The notes: generated by a model not told the origin, from the sequence alone. DNA of 64,000 nt from Vibrio owensii CAIM 1854 = LMG 25443 (GCF_000817815.1 NZ_JPRD01000015.1:62001-126000); one strand, 5' to 3'; numbered from the stretch's first letter, positions 16,383 through 25,200 are shown. A program made the numbers and translations.

Positions 16383-16736
16383 ATGATTATATGGATAGGT
16401 AGCGCACTACTATTGTTGGGTGTTTTATCAGGAATAGCCGCTTTCAAACACTTTGATTCAGCGTTCAAACCTAGCACTGAGAAACGTTCTAGCCCCATTG
16501 TATATCAGTACTATGCAAAGACCTGTTTTCGATTGTTAATCGTCGGCGGGATTCTACTCACTATTAATTACATAGATTTCGAATCCTGGTCACAAGAAAC
16601 AAGGTCAAAAGTAACATTGTATGCTGTGGTCATAACTGCGATTGCGAGTATGTACACGATGGCTCAAACATTCCTCAATAGCAGAAGGCAGCGTGATATA
16701 GAAAGACGAATCAAGAACCACAACGATGATTTTTAA
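16383..16736 (+). CDS. Membrane protein, 117 aa
   Basis: Three hydrophobic segments (about residues 1-20, 46-62 and 78-96) and a basic C-terminal tail R-R-Q-R-D-I-E-R-R. AGGAAAC at 16371-16377 precedes the ATG. Inner-membrane location is predicted; function unknown. Confidence 0.65.
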   Translation: MIIWIGSALLLLGVLSGIAAFKHFDSAFKPSTEKRSSPIVYQYYAKTCFRLLIVGGILLTINYIDFESWSQETRSKVTLYAVVITAIASMYTMAQTFLNSRRQRDIERRIKNHNDDF

Positions 16737-16753
16737 GATAGGAAACTTGAACA

Positions 16754-17092
16754 ATGATACCTAATTACGATCCACGCGAAGCATGGTTAACCAAGACATG
16801 GGATCTGGACTCAGACGATTTGTTTGAGCGTTTGGGTTTCAATGATGGTGCGTTATTCGAAGATTTGGCAATGGCTGAACATATGACGATGCCCAGTCAA
16901 CAAAAGATTTTAAAGCTAGTTGTTGAACATTTACTGCTACCTAAAATTGAATATGTAATTGAGCTTCATGATTGGAATACTTCTCATAACAGAGTGCGTT
17001 TTGACGATCGACACAAAGGCACATTTGAGCGCGTTGAGATCACTGTGACAGGCGAGCAGATTTTCCGACTATTGGACGATCATTGGAACTAG
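16754..17092 (+). CDS. Hypothetical protein, 112 aa
   Basis: An acidic, tryptophan-containing cytoplasmic protein of unrecognised family. The AGGAAAC leader lies at 16740-16746. It is separated from its neighbours by 17 and 43 bp, consistent with an operon. Confidence 0.6.
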   Translation: MIPNYDPREAWLTKTWDLDSDDLFERLGFNDGALFEDLAMAEHMTMPSQQKILKLVVEHLLLPKIEYVIELHDWNTSHNRVRFDDRHKGTFERVEITVTGEQIFRLLDDHWN

Positions 17093-17135
17093 ATAACAGG
17101 GTTTTACTGTAAAACTCTATGATAGGAAACATCGT

Positions 17136-17618
17136 ATGGAAACCAACATAACAGTTCAGGGGAGTGTGATAGTCTATCACGCATCTCAATACAGACCATT
17201 TGAAACAAAGGTAGATTTCACACCCCATCTAAAGTTAATCACTTCAATAATGGGAGATTTAGTATTATCGAATAGACCGAGAATAATTGGCATTGAAGGA
17301 CTTGCAGGTACTGGCAAAACGGGACTCGCTAAACTTCTAAAAACTGACGGTTCAAATGTCACTGTAATTGATGTCTGCGCGTTACGAAATCATTATGTGT
17401 CTGGTCCTACAGATATTAGCGGTCTATTTACTGACCCTCACGCTACATATGTCATCGATGAGTTAGGCTTTGCGGACCCAAACTGCTATCCAGTTATCAA
17501 GCATCATTTGGATCAAGGTGGTACGGTGGTTGTACTGGTTCAGTCTAAACTTGACATTACCTTAGACGCTGAAATCACCTGGCTTAGCATGGACAGAAAC
17601 GGCATTAGAGCATTGTAG
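17136..17618 (+). CDS. Small P-loop ATPase-like protein, 160 aa
   Basis: A Walker A motif G-L-A-G-T-G-K-T (about residues 53-60) lies in a typical beta-strand/loop context (I-I-G-I-E before it). A likely Walker B, T-Y-V-I-D-E-L-G-F, is at about 107-115. It is too short for a helicase or full AAA+ module and resembles single-domain phage/plasmid NTPases. The AGGAAAC leader is at 17125-17131, and the stop codon again overlaps a TAGGAAAC. Confidence 0.65.
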   Translation: METNITVQGSVIVYHASQYRPFETKVDFTPHLKLITSIMGDLVLSNRPRIIGIEGLAGTGKTGLAKLLKTDGSNVTVIDVCALRNHYVSGPTDISGLFTDPHATYVIDELGFADPNCYPVIKHHLDQGGTVVVLVQSKLDITLDAEITWLSMDRNGIRAL

Positions 17619-17670
17619 GAAACTGGGCTGCTTGGTGCGGCCACCAGCGAATAGGAGACACCTAGCGAAA

Positions 17671-17952
17671 ATGATCATTCAAAGAGTTACGGGTAGCAAA
17701 TCATGTCGAAGTTATAGAGCTATGGCCATCGATCCAAAATCCATAGCAGCTATAACATTACTGGACCCAATGGAATTTGATGGGGAATACGGATGCACAA
17801 TTACATTTCACAATCCGGTTTGTGTTGGTATTGATGAAAATCAGAATCCAATCATGGAACGCGTCATTATTGCTGATGGAAAAATAACCTATCTAGCAAA
17901 AAACGCTGGACTAGACCCAGACGATGAGCTCATGGATAGAGACGTAACTTAA
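17671..17952 (+). CDS. Hypothetical protein, 93 aa
   Basis: Start is uncertain. The ATG at 17671 has AGGAGA at 17653-17658, while an in-frame GTG at 17632 has AGGAAAC at 17617-17623. The product is a beta-rich acidic protein without recognised family. Confidence 0.5.
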   Translation: MIIQRVTGSKSCRSYRAMAIDPKSIAAITLLDPMEFDGEYGCTITFHNPVCVGIDENQNPIMERVIIADGKITYLAKNAGLDPDDELMDRDVT

Positions 17953-17967
17953 CGTAGGAAAAATCTG

Positions 17968-18444
17968 ATGACCACTAAAATGTTAAAAGGTGCTAAAGCC
18001 TATATTAAGTTAATTATAGACCCGGTAATTGTTGTCACCATTGTACTGGCATTCATATTAATTTTATTTTCTATATATAACTATTTCGCTCATGAATTGG
18101 AGCAGGCACTAGCGTTATGTATCGGATTCGGAAGTTTAATATGGGTCATCTTAGGTTCGAGTATACTGGTATACAGCGAATCAAAGTGGAACATCGAAGG
18201 TTTGAGCGCTTACGCAAATATACATGACATCAGATCAATTATGGAACAGTGCGAGAGTAATCCTAGCCTTATTGAGAGTGTTAAATTACTGGAAACTGTC
18301 GGTGGCAAAATAGTATGCGAGTTAAAATTGACTGATAGCGACCCTTTGCGAGTTCAAACTGGCATAAATGCTGTTGGTATGTGGCTAAAACTAAAGTCAC
18401 TAAAGGAAGGTAAAGAAGCACCAGAATGGATAGTGAATAACTAA
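17968..18444 (+). CDS. Membrane protein, 158 aa
   Basis: Two long hydrophobic segments (about residues 17-40 and 48-72) are followed by a soluble C-terminal domain of about 85 residues. It is predicted to be anchored in the inner membrane by a hairpin with the C-domain in the cytoplasm. The leader is a variant, AGGAAAAA. No recognised family. Confidence 0.6.
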   Translation: MTTKMLKGAKAYIKLIIDPVIVVTIVLAFILILFSIYNYFAHELEQALALCIGFGSLIWVILGSSILVYSESKWNIEGLSAYANIHDIRSIMEQCESNPSLIESVKLLETVGGKIVCELKLTDSDPLRVQTGINAVGMWLKLKSLKEGKEAPEWIVNN

Positions 18445-18480
18445 TAGTAAGCGGCAGCCATTCAGTTTTTAACATTGAAT

Positions 18481-18494
18481 GCCGAATATTCGGC
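18481..18494. repeat. Perfect 14-bp palindrome upstream of the AGGAAAC leader
   Basis: GCCGAATATTCGGC is fully symmetric and abuts the TAGGAAAC leader of the next gene. It may be an operator or a short terminator for the previous gene. Confidence 0.35.
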
Positions 18495-18509
18495 TTAGGA
18501 AACATCGTT

Positions 18510-19112
18510 ATGAGTAAAATCACTAAGTTCAAGAACAAACTCCAAAGCACGAGCAATGCTTTACAAGCAGAAATGAGCACTGCTCAAGCTGTTATAGAAG
18601 AAAAATACCTTGATACTAAAAACACTGTTCAATCTACTGTAGAAGCAGTTAACGGGGTTGCAGTAAAGACTGTTGGGGCGATTGTCGGTGTTGTAGATGT
18701 TGCGGTATCACTAGGCATTGTATTTGCTGCATTTACAGCGCCAGTACCGGCAGCAATTGGTGGGGCAATTATATTGCTAGGGACGCATAAAATCGGCAGC
18801 ACCTTTGATGAAGTAGATGCAATCAAGTCAAAAAACAGGTCAGAAAGGGAGTTAGGTAAGGCAGTTAAACTACTTAAAAAGTATGGCTCAATCCCTAAAA
18901 CAGCAATTGTTGAAACTGATTTTCTATCTGTAACAATACATGCTGAAACAAACACGGTTTCTGGTGTTGTAAAGCAAGGCAAACACTCTGGAAAATACCT
19001 AAGTGATCTGTCGGATGATGAACTGTCGAGTTTGATTGAACATGCTCCAAGCAGTGATACTCAAGAGATACTAGAAGCGTACTGCAAATATCTAAGTACA
19101 CAATTAAACTAA
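18510..19112 (+). CDS. Hypothetical protein with glycine/alanine-rich hydrophobic hairpin
   Basis: 200 residues. A polar helical N-terminus (about 1-45) is followed by an alanine/valine/glycine-rich hydrophobic region (about 50-92) that could form a membrane hairpin. The C-terminal domain is soluble and acidic. The layout is reminiscent of membrane-active effectors or immunity-type proteins, but nothing specific is recognised. AGGAAAC lies at 18496-18502. This is the last gene with that leader in the block. Confidence 0.6.
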   Translation: MSKITKFKNKLQSTSNALQAEMSTAQAVIEEKYLDTKNTVQSTVEAVNGVAVKTVGAIVGVVDVAVSLGIVFAAFTAPVPAAIGGAIILLGTHKIGSTFDEVDAIKSKNRSERELGKAVKLLKKYGSIPKTAIVETDFLSVTIHAETNTVSGVVKQGKHSGKYLSDLSDDELSSLIEHAPSSDTQEILEAYCKYLSTQLN

Positions 19113-19165
19113 TAAAGTCTAATTAACAGATTCAAGAAAACAGGTTATTTTGGATGCTCGTTTAA

Positions 19166-19387
19166 TACAGATCCCCTTCGGGCCAACCAGAGGACCCTAT
19201 CAACTTATGGCTATCTGTAACATTGTTCATATTTGCATTAGTGTCGCTATATGCGAAGCATGGTGAGCATCGCGATATAGTTCAACCCGCACCAGGTAAA
19301 TTCATGTCACTTGCAGCACCTCACTCGTTTGAAATGTTGGAGAATGGTCTAGCAAACGGCATCGAAGGTTTCGAAAAAACTAAATAG
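19166..19387 (+). pseudogene. Possible remnant of a small membrane-protein gene
   Basis: An open frame lacking a convincing start. It reads W-L-S-V-T-L-F-I-F-A-L-V-S-L-Y-A-K-H-G (a membrane segment) followed by a polar 35-residue tail and a TAG at 19385. A stop at 19163 closes it upstream. It may be a truncated gene or use a rare start. The rest of the 353-bp gap holds nothing I can support. Confidence 0.3.
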
Positions 19388-19465
19388 AAAGTTTCAATAC
19401 TAAGGACGTCCAATGCCTGAACCTGTGACTATCGGCCTAAAGAGAATGAATAAGAGGAAAACATC

Positions 19466-20209
19466 ATGAAATCTTCATTATGTTGGTTTTTGCTTGGGAA
19501 CTGCACCGCCTTTGCTGCGCTTGGACTAATGGCCCATATACAAGGCAATGAGACAGTTCAACAAGAACCAGTGCAAGCCAGTACTTTCTCTAAGCAGAAG
19601 GTAGATTTGCATAACAATTTCAATGCTAAGTCCACACCGCAACAAGAGCTCCAGGAACCTGGAAGCGGTCATTACATAGTTGAGGACTTTGACTCAGGTG
19701 GTGTTGATGACACAAGCTTAAGCGAAGCGTTAGAGTCACCTATGTCAGATGAGGGATATGCAAGACTGGAGTCAGAAATGAAGACCAATTCTGCTTATGA
19801 ACTGGCGTTTTGGGGATTAAACGAAGAAAGTTCGATTGATGATATAATCAGCGCAATTCCAAACATCGAGTACGGCCAAGCATTGCGTGCTGAAAGTATG
19901 CTCAAAGAATCTCCAGATGATGCGATGTTCATACTCAATTTATTGGCTAAAAATCCGAATACGGGAAACAAAGAAAAAGATCTGATGTATCTAGCGGCAG
20001 CCGTGTCGAGGGATGTAAATGAAAATGCGTTGTTTCTTGTTGATAGTTTGATTACGACCAAATGCTCTATCAATACGAGTCCCAAGTCGCTGATTCATTT
20101 TATTAACACATACCAGCTGGATATAGAGAAGGCGTACCGCAAGCGCAATTTCGAGTGGTTACAGTCAACCATCGATAGGGAAGGTTGTTCAGCCTTCAAT
20201 TCTATCTAG
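19466..20209 (+). CDS. Exported or membrane-anchored protein, 247 aa
   Basis: A hydrophobic N-terminal segment (about residues 4-24) acts as signal peptide or anchor. It is followed by a low-complexity Q/E-rich stretch and an acidic helical domain from about residue 90. Two cysteines near the C-terminus may pair. AAGAGGAAAA precedes the ATG. Family unknown; periplasmic location predicted. Confidence 0.65.
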   Translation: MKSSLCWFLLGNCTAFAALGLMAHIQGNETVQQEPVQASTFSKQKVDLHNNFNAKSTPQQELQEPGSGHYIVEDFDSGGVDDTSLSEALESPMSDEGYARLESEMKTNSAYELAFWGLNEESSIDDIISAIPNIEYGQALRAESMLKESPDDAMFILNLLAKNPNTGNKEKDLMYLAAAVSRDVNENALFLVDSLITTKCSINTSPKSLIHFINTYQLDIEKAYRKRNFEWLQSTIDREGCSAFNSI

Positions 20210-20296
20210 TACTCTCAATTTCATTGAATTGTCGATTTCAACGATTTTGTCATTGCTCAAGTCAAGAACCCATGAGCACAAAGACAACTCACTCGT

Positions 20297-20743
20297 TTAG
20301 AGTAGATTCAATCTATAATGAGTAACTACATCATCGTCAGCAAAGGGTCGAGCTCCGCCAAACCAAGCATGAGCGTGGGATTTTCTTACTAATCGACGTT
20401 GGGCTTCAAACTCTCTTCCATTGTTACTAACCTTGCAGAAATAATCTCCTGCGTCGGGAAGGTTATCTTCGACACTGATCCATACTGTGCCGTCATTACA
20501 CACGGCCTCATTAATTAGGTTCTGGACCTCTTCACATGCAGACGCCATGTCCGTACTTATCAGGGGCAATGTGGTCAATTTGAAAGTGACTGTTTCTGTA
20601 AATTTCACTGCCAGTCTTTGGCCGCAACCTGAATAGCTGATACTAACAAGAAAGTCCCTAAATGTACCCGAGCATTGAGTCCAACCTGCCGGTAAATTTT
20701 CTGGCTCACGGTCCCAAGAAATTCTGTGTGAAAAAACTTCCAT
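20297..20743 (-). CDS. DUF551-like protein, 148 aa
   Basis: The C-terminal half starts with W-I-S-V-E-D-N-L-P-D-A-G and ends V-V-T-H-Y-R-L, the pattern of DUF551, a small domain frequent in prophages and plasmids (normally W-I-x-V-x-x-x-L-P and V-T-H-W). The N-terminal 70 residues are not part of that domain and are unrecognised. The gene converges on the preceding plus-strand gene. It is preceded by the small membrane protein gene at a 9-bp gap, so the two form a minus-strand pair. Confidence 0.6.
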   Translation of the reverse strand: MEVFSHRISWDREPENLPAGWTQCSGTFRDFLVSISYSGCGQRLAVKFTETVTFKLTTLPLISTDMASACEEVQNLINEAVCNDGTVWISVEDNLPDAGDYFCKVSNNGREFEAQRRLVRKSHAHAWFGGARPFADDDVVTHYRLNLL

Positions 20744-20752
20744 GTTCTCTCC

Positions 20753-21040
20753 TTAGGAAAATATTAGTGATGCAAGGTAATAAAGGAAGTTACCAAAACC
20801 CGCGGCTATGGCAGCGCATATAACGTAAAGCGGTATGAATTTTGGTTCAACCGGGATACCAAGCTGGCTCAACGTTGCACCAATACCTACAGCACATGCT
20901 AGTTCGAAAATCAACTTACCGGAAAAGCCCAATACAAGCCCTAAAGGTATATAAAATAGAAGACATGCCAAAACAGTCATTCCAATGATGAAATTGTTTT
21001 TTGCTGTTAACTTGTTTAGTTCACGCCCAAAGAGTTTCAT
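20753..21040 (-). CDS. Membrane protein, 95 aa
   Basis: Three hydrophobic stretches (about residues 15-40, 42-58 and 66-92) after a basic amphipathic start. Unrecognised family. It is the upstream partner of the DUF551-like gene; the 245 bp upstream separate it from a divergent exported-protein operon and must hold both promoters. Confidence 0.6.
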   Translation of the reverse strand: MKLFGRELNKLTAKNNFIIGMTVLACLLFYIPLGLVLGFSGKLIFELACAVGIGATLSQLGIPVEPKFIPLYVICAAIAAGFGNFLYYLASLIFS

Positions 21041-21285
21041 TCAAACAAACCTATATAAGATTGATTTCAAAGCAATAAAGTAGGATTCTCTGTGCTAAAA
21101 CTATAGCACCTAACGATTTGAGTTTAAATCAATCGACAAGCAATGTTTCTGATCTCAAAGCCAAACTTTATTTTAAATGATAAACAAGCATAATTGAGTG
21201 CTGATCTAATACCTATGCAGATTGCCCTTGATGGTTTGATGGTATAAGTAGATTAAGTATTCAGCTTATCAACTTGGGTATATCC

Positions 21286-21687
21286 ATGAATCGAATAAAA
21301 TCAGTAATCACTCTATATGCTGCCGTAGTGCTAGTAGTTGTCTCCGGACCTGCTGCAGCAAGCGAGCAGGTTAAGCAAACTCCCATAGTGACACTGTCAC
21401 TCCTCAAGGTCTTTCAAATGCCGACCACCTCTGCAACTTCGTATTCCCCCTACGTCGTTACTAATGAAAGTCGTATCTTATTTTTTTCAAGGGCACGGAA
21501 ATTTATAGAGGGTGATAAAGTTGATCTGTTTACCTTGTCTAGTGAGAAGTATGGTGATGGGCAGCGCCAATATAAAATGTGCTTACACGATGATACTACG
21601 GTTTGCACTGTTGCTAAGCTTCCATCTCGAGAAGTAAAACGGTTCGATGAATTGGTGCGTACTCTTCACAAGATACCAGCCAACTAA
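21286..21687 (+). CDS. Exported paralogue A, 133 aa
   Basis: A Sec signal peptide (about 1-25, ending P-A-A-A-S) is followed by a beta-rich domain with S-L-L-K-V-F, Y-V-V-T-N-E-S-R, an x-G-D-K-V-D-L-F element and two cysteines (K-M-C-L and V-C-T). The same order recurs in the next two genes, so this is a tandem family of periplasmic proteins. No named family is recognised. ATG at 21286 preferred over TTG at 21274. Confidence 0.7.
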   Translation: MNRIKSVITLYAAVVLVVVSGPAAASEQVKQTPIVTLSLLKVFQMPTTSATSYSPYVVTNESRILFFSRARKFIEGDKVDLFTLSSEKYGDGQRQYKMCLHDDTTVCTVAKLPSREVKRFDELVRTLHKIPAN

Positions 21688-21705
21688 CTAGGGGTTAAAT
21701 TGCTC

Positions 21706-22083
21706 ATGATAAAAATTAAAAGGCTAAATGCTGCATTACCTGTAGCATTTCTTTTTTCAACTACCTGCACGCTAGCCGATGACATAGGTATCAGTTATTT
21801 AGGTTCATTGACCTTGGCAAAGGTAGAAACTTCAGTCGATAGTGGTATCTATCACTCCGATCGTTCTTATGTTTTGACTAAAGAAGGACGAAACGTTATT
21901 AGTGTTCGGGCTGTTCAATACCTTCCAGGGGATATTGTGGATTTTTACCGGAATGTGTTAAACGGAAAAATTTCCTTTTGCCTATATGGTACAAAGTCTA
22001 ATTGCTACAACGTCCCAAAGCGAGAGCAGGAAGCCATTCGGCTGACACTTGCAGATATGGACAACATGCAAGGAGAAAACTGA
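21706..22083 (+). CDS. Exported paralogue B, 125 aa
   Basis: Signal peptide about 1-24 (ending T-L-A-D). The mature domain repeats the family pattern: L-G-S-L-T-L-A-K-V, Y-V-L-T-K-E-G-R, P-G-D-I-V-D-F and two cysteines at the same places (F-C-L-Y and N-C-Y). AGGGG precedes the ATG, which is 18 bp after paralogue A. Confidence 0.7.
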   Translation: MIKIKRLNAALPVAFLFSTTCTLADDIGISYLGSLTLAKVETSVDSGIYHSDRSYVLTKEGRNVISVRAVQYLPGDIVDFYRNVLNGKISFCLYGTKSNCYNVPKREQEAIRLTLADMDNMQGEN

Positions 22084-22087
22084 CATC

Positions 22088-22540
22088 ATGCTTTATATAA
22101 ACCGAAAACTCTCGCTCTGGCTGCTACCAACGTTAATACTAACCACACCGGCATTTGCTGTAGAAACTAGCTCTCTTGGTATCTTTACGCTTTTAAAGGT
22201 TTTTGATGGGGCAAGAAATCAACCAAACTTTGTCGTTACAAAAGAGGGACGACATTTGTTTGAGGGAAGTGCAAAACGTTTTTCTAGTGGTGACCGTGTT
22301 CACTTGATTGAAATCAAAACGAGCCTTACTGGTACCTTATACCGTATGTGCCTGATTGATGCGACAATTTGTACTGAACGGCTTACACTCAAAACAGACC
22401 ATGAAGATTTAAAGCTAACATCTAAGAAGCTTCATTCGCGTAGCAATGAAGAAGGTTCAGATCTTATTGACCAAATACGAAAACTCCAAAGACGAGAAAC
22501 AAGCTTATTAAGTCAATTGGAGAATCAATATGACTACTAG
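22088..22540 (+). CDS. Exported paralogue C, 150 aa
   Basis: Signal peptide about 1-25 (ending A-F-A-V). The mature domain has L-G-I-F-T-L-L-K-V-F, F-V-V-T-K-E-G-R, S-G-D-R-V-H-L and cysteines in R-M-C-L and I-C-T, matching A and B, plus an extra charged helical tail. Start at 22088 chosen; AAGGAGA lies upstream. It overlaps the next gene by 11 bp. Confidence 0.7.
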   Translation: MLYINRKLSLWLLPTLILTTPAFAVETSSLGIFTLLKVFDGARNQPNFVVTKEGRHLFEGSAKRFSSGDRVHLIEIKTSLTGTLYRMCLIDATICTERLTLKTDHEDLKLTSKKLHSRSNEEGSDLIDQIRKLQRRETSLLSQLENQYDY

Positions 22541-22982
22541 ATCAATTCTTATAACAATTTTCTTATTTATGCCGGTCACTGTTTATGGTGAGAAGGACAT
22601 TGAACCTGCACTTGCGGCGACAACTACTTATGAAACTAAAGCTGATGAATATCTACAGCAGATAGAAAAGGTTTGCCCCTCATGCGCTTTGGAGGCTGCT
22701 TTTGTAGGCACTCAAAATGAGCTCAAATGTAGTACATCTGTTTCTACTTCAGAGTACAAAAAGATCGTCGCTGAAAGCAAAATTTACATATTCCTTCTTG
22801 CTTTAGGTCAACAATTTGATAGTGATAGCATAGTCCCGGAAAAGGTTCGTAAGCTAGCAGCTGAAGCTCATGATTGTGATGAAAATGTTTGGCTTGCTGG
22901 ACTCAAGATCAAGATGAAATCTGCCCCAAAATCTTTTTGGCAGAAAGCGCATTATCCAGCAGACTATTCAGATATCATTTAA
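22530..22982 (+). CDS. Exported protein, 150 aa
   Basis: A signal peptide (about 1-20, ending V-Y-G-E) and a helical mature region with four cysteines: C-P-S-C at about 49-52, another near 67 and one near 114. It is not part of the A-C family but is translationally coupled to C, so the four genes probably act together in the periplasm. Confidence 0.65.
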   Translation: MTTRSILITIFLFMPVTVYGEKDIEPALAATTTYETKADEYLQQIEKVCPSCALEAAFVGTQNELKCSTSVSTSEYKKIVAESKIYIFLLALGQQFDSDSIVPEKVRKLAAEAHDCDENVWLAGLKIKMKSAPKSFWQKAHYPADYSDII

Positions 22983-23003
22983 CCTTCAGAACAAACAACA
23001 CGA

Positions 23004-23025
23004 AGAGCGTTTATCGCAACGCTCT
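23004..23025 (+). terminator. Hairpin after the exported-protein operon
   Basis: AGAGCGTT (23004-23011) pairs perfectly with AACGCTCT (23018-23025) over 6 nt, 22 bp after the last stop. No T-tract follows, so it is a weaker candidate. Confidence 0.45.
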
Positions 23026-23221
23026 GGTTAAACATATCTCTGTTGTGAAGAAAAATAGTTAGGCTAACTGAAAAGATGCCCAATAGTACTAGGTAGAATC
23101 ATTAGAATGAGTACACTGCAGACCTAACGTTTCGTTATCTGAGAAGATAGGTCCTAGATTCAATGATTATGATAGACTTTCACTTGTATGCAGTTACATT
23201 GCCAGTTCATAACGGCAGACT

Positions 23222-23896
23222 TCAGACATTTGCGTCTAATAACTTCATTAATTGATCGAGTGCTTTAGTTGATACTTCTGCGGTTTTACTGTTTTCCCAC
23301 GTAGCCATTCCTAATGCATCATTCAATGGTGTTAAATCAAGGGAAGAAATTTGTTCTGAAAGATTATGCGAGCGTTCCTGTTTCAGACATTGTTCTTTCA
23401 AAGTCCAAAACCTATTATTCGCTTTTTGGGCAATTTTGTACCTTGCTTCGAAGCTTGCCTTTTGGCTATGCAGGCGAACTGGAAACTTAATCACCCTCAC
23501 GTCGGTACCTATTTCTATTAGACCGGCAAAAGAGGGGAGCTCTTTAGATACATCGATTAAACCAGGGGGGGTTACGTACCAGAAATGGTTTACCTCCAAA
23601 TCTCCACGCTCAAGGGCCTCAAGTTTGTACCGTTGGCCGTTATTCTGGAAATCGAGAGTTTTCTTTCTATCAGCAGCGAAGTCAGTGCGGGATAGTTTAA
23701 TCTCAAATTCATCGATGAAACCGCTAGGACGCAATCCAACTAAATCCATCTCGTAGAAACTGGTGAGATAGTAGTTTGGTACCAACACTTCAAATCGTTT
23801 TCTGTGATCATCTGATAGACCTAGTGCAGCAATAAATGACTTTTCATTTTTCGGAACCACTGGTTTTAAATGCCTATCTCTCCGTATAATCGCCAT
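23222..23896 (-). CDS. MmcB-like PD-(D/E)XK nuclease-fold protein
   Basis: 224 residues. The core has a strand with E-F-E-I-K-L-S-R-T-D-F-A-A-D-x-K-K, in which E-x-K and the following D-F-x-x-D-x-K-K are the signature of MmcB-like putative DNA-repair endonucleases. H-F-W-Y-V-T-P-P-G-L-I and F-A-G-L-I-E-I follow, also typical. The C-terminal 80 residues are helical and extra. A shorter relative is at 56964-57485. Role in repair or foreign-DNA processing is inferred from the fold only. Confidence 0.65.
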   Translation of the reverse strand: MAIIRRDRHLKPVVPKNEKSFIAALGLSDDHRKRFEVLVPNYYLTSFYEMDLVGLRPSGFIDEFEIKLSRTDFAADRKKTLDFQNNGQRYKLEALERGDLEVNHFWYVTPPGLIDVSKELPSFAGLIEIGTDVRVIKFPVRLHSQKASFEARYKIAQKANNRFWTLKEQCLKQERSHNLSEQISSLDLTPLNDALGMATWENSKTAEVSTKALDQLMKLLDANV

Positions 23897-23947
23897 CGAT
23901 ATTTAACTCCAAAAAAACGTATGATGCATTCGTTCTGAATATACAAT

Positions 23948-24262
23948 CTAGTTACCTGTAGTGGCGTCAGACCCTACACAGCTTACAAATTGATGGCTGA
24001 ACATCTCCAGGTCTTGTACGTTATGAATTTCAAGAACATCTTTAGCGAGTAGCTTGGCGCGTTCTAACTGAGTTGTTTTGTCAACGTTGGCACTAACAAC
24101 TTTAAATCCGGCACCCGGACATGCTCTTGAGAACGCAATTACCGCGGCATATGCTTGATTCGACAAGTCAACATTTTGAGCTTGCTCGACAGCTTTCTTT
24201 TTATCAGCTTCGGCATCTGCCTTAGAAATGTATCCCCAGCGTTCTAGTATGAGTTTAATCAT
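23948..24262 (-). CDS. Hypothetical protein, 104 aa
   Basis: Start chosen at 24262 (AGAGGG upstream on the minus strand); a longer frame exists. The N-terminus is amphipathic and basic, then a charged helix K-A-D-A-E-A-D-K-K-K and an alpha/beta region with two cysteines. The start overlaps the stop of the preceding small gene by 8 bp. Family unknown. Confidence 0.55.
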   Translation of the reverse strand: MIKLILERWGYISKADAEADKKKAVEQAQNVDLSNQAYAAVIAFSRACPGAGFKVVSANVDKTTQLERAKLLAKDVLEIHNVQDLEMFSHQFVSCVGSDATTGN

Positions 24263-24422
24263 CGATTGATCCCTCTGTCTTATCATCATGCTTATTGCGA
24301 TCAGATAAAAGCTGTTCATTCATATAGAACCCAAGAAAAAACAAAACCAATCCCCCAATTATGCACAAATGGAAAGGCGATAGGCCTACCGATGCTAAAA
24401 CCTCAGTTATTGATTCCAACAT
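24255..24422 (-). CDS. Small membrane protein, 55 aa
   Basis: One strong hydrophobic segment (about residues 12-35) then a charged tail D-R-N-K-H-D-D-K-T-E. It is coupled to the downstream gene by an 8-bp overlap. Unrecognised; could be a small regulator of envelope proteins. Confidence 0.5.
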   Translation of the reverse strand: MLESITEVLASVGLSPFHLCIIGGLVLFFLGFYMNEQLLSDRNKHDDKTEGSIDD

Positions 24423-24449
24423 TACAAATCTCCCAAATGATGACTGCAG

Positions 24450-24650
24450 CTAGGACCAGAACTTAAACAATGGATTAGTTCGTTTAATAAACATCTTCCA
24501 TAGTTCTTCATTGCAACCATGTTCCTGATGATGTTGCTTCATATCTTCTCGCAATTTGAACACTTTGCGTTTGAATGCTAGGTACCGAATTAAAAAAATA
24601 CCACTTGTGATGCAGAGTGCTATCTCAATCCAATAATGAATGTTATTCAT
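24450..24650 (-). CDS. Small membrane protein, 66 aa
   Basis: An N-terminal membrane segment (about 7-24) then a basic coiled region K-R-K-V-F-K-L-R-E-D. A GGAG lies upstream on the minus strand. It is the first gene of a three-gene minus-strand cluster (24650 to 23948). Confidence 0.5.
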   Translation of the reverse strand: MNNIHYWIEIALCITSGIFLIRYLAFKRKVFKLREDMKQHHQEHGCNEELWKMFIKRTNPLFKFWS

Positions 24651-24745
24651 TTCAAAACTCCATGGTAATTGACTTCAATTTGCGTTGTCTCTTTGAAGTG
24701 GTCTTGCGGTGCGACATAAGAAAAGGATGACAATGGCACAATTAG

Positions 24746-24886
24746 TTAGACTAAAAGGCGAGTTTGAATGCAGCATTCACTTGATTGAGCGAGTTTAATA
24801 ACTAAAGCTAACCAGTTCAGTAGAGCATTATCTACATTAGATACCTTAATGATCGCTACTCCATGCGACATTGGTTTACCATCCAT
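24746..24886 (-). CDS. Possible 46-aa protein
   Basis: A short frame with AGAGGA upstream of its ATG on the minus strand. Just upstream, another small minus-strand frame (24889-24996, 35 residues) ends 3 bp before this start, so the pair could be coupled mini-genes or remnants. The rest of 24651-25200 holds no supportable gene. Confidence 0.3.
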   Translation of the reverse strand: MDGKPMSHGVAIIKVSNVDNALLNWLALVIKLAQSSECCIQTRLLV

Positions 24887-25200
24887 GATTAAACATCCTC
24901 TGTACGTATCACTAACCAACGTAGCCGAGAGCTACTCCCTTGAGATGTCGCGAAAAATTGACAATTCATCAGCGCATCTAAGCCGATTGATTTCATAAGC
25001 TCGGTATCGAGAACAAAGAGTCAACTAACCAGCTGAATCATTGCGAGCCCTGAAGACTCGTAAGCTGGTGTTTAAAGTTAAATGTTTCGTAAACTGAAGA
25101 TGATCAATATACCGCACATAGATCAGTGCTGCAATAACTTAGGAGCGGCACTAATTCACGCTATCGACAATAGTTCCGAGTCCAGGATTCCACAATATTT

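Noticed and set aside
13748..19112. Possible integron cassette array, given many small genes with a common leader
   Set aside because: No attC-type recombination sites between the genes, gaps are too short, and no integron integrase is seen.
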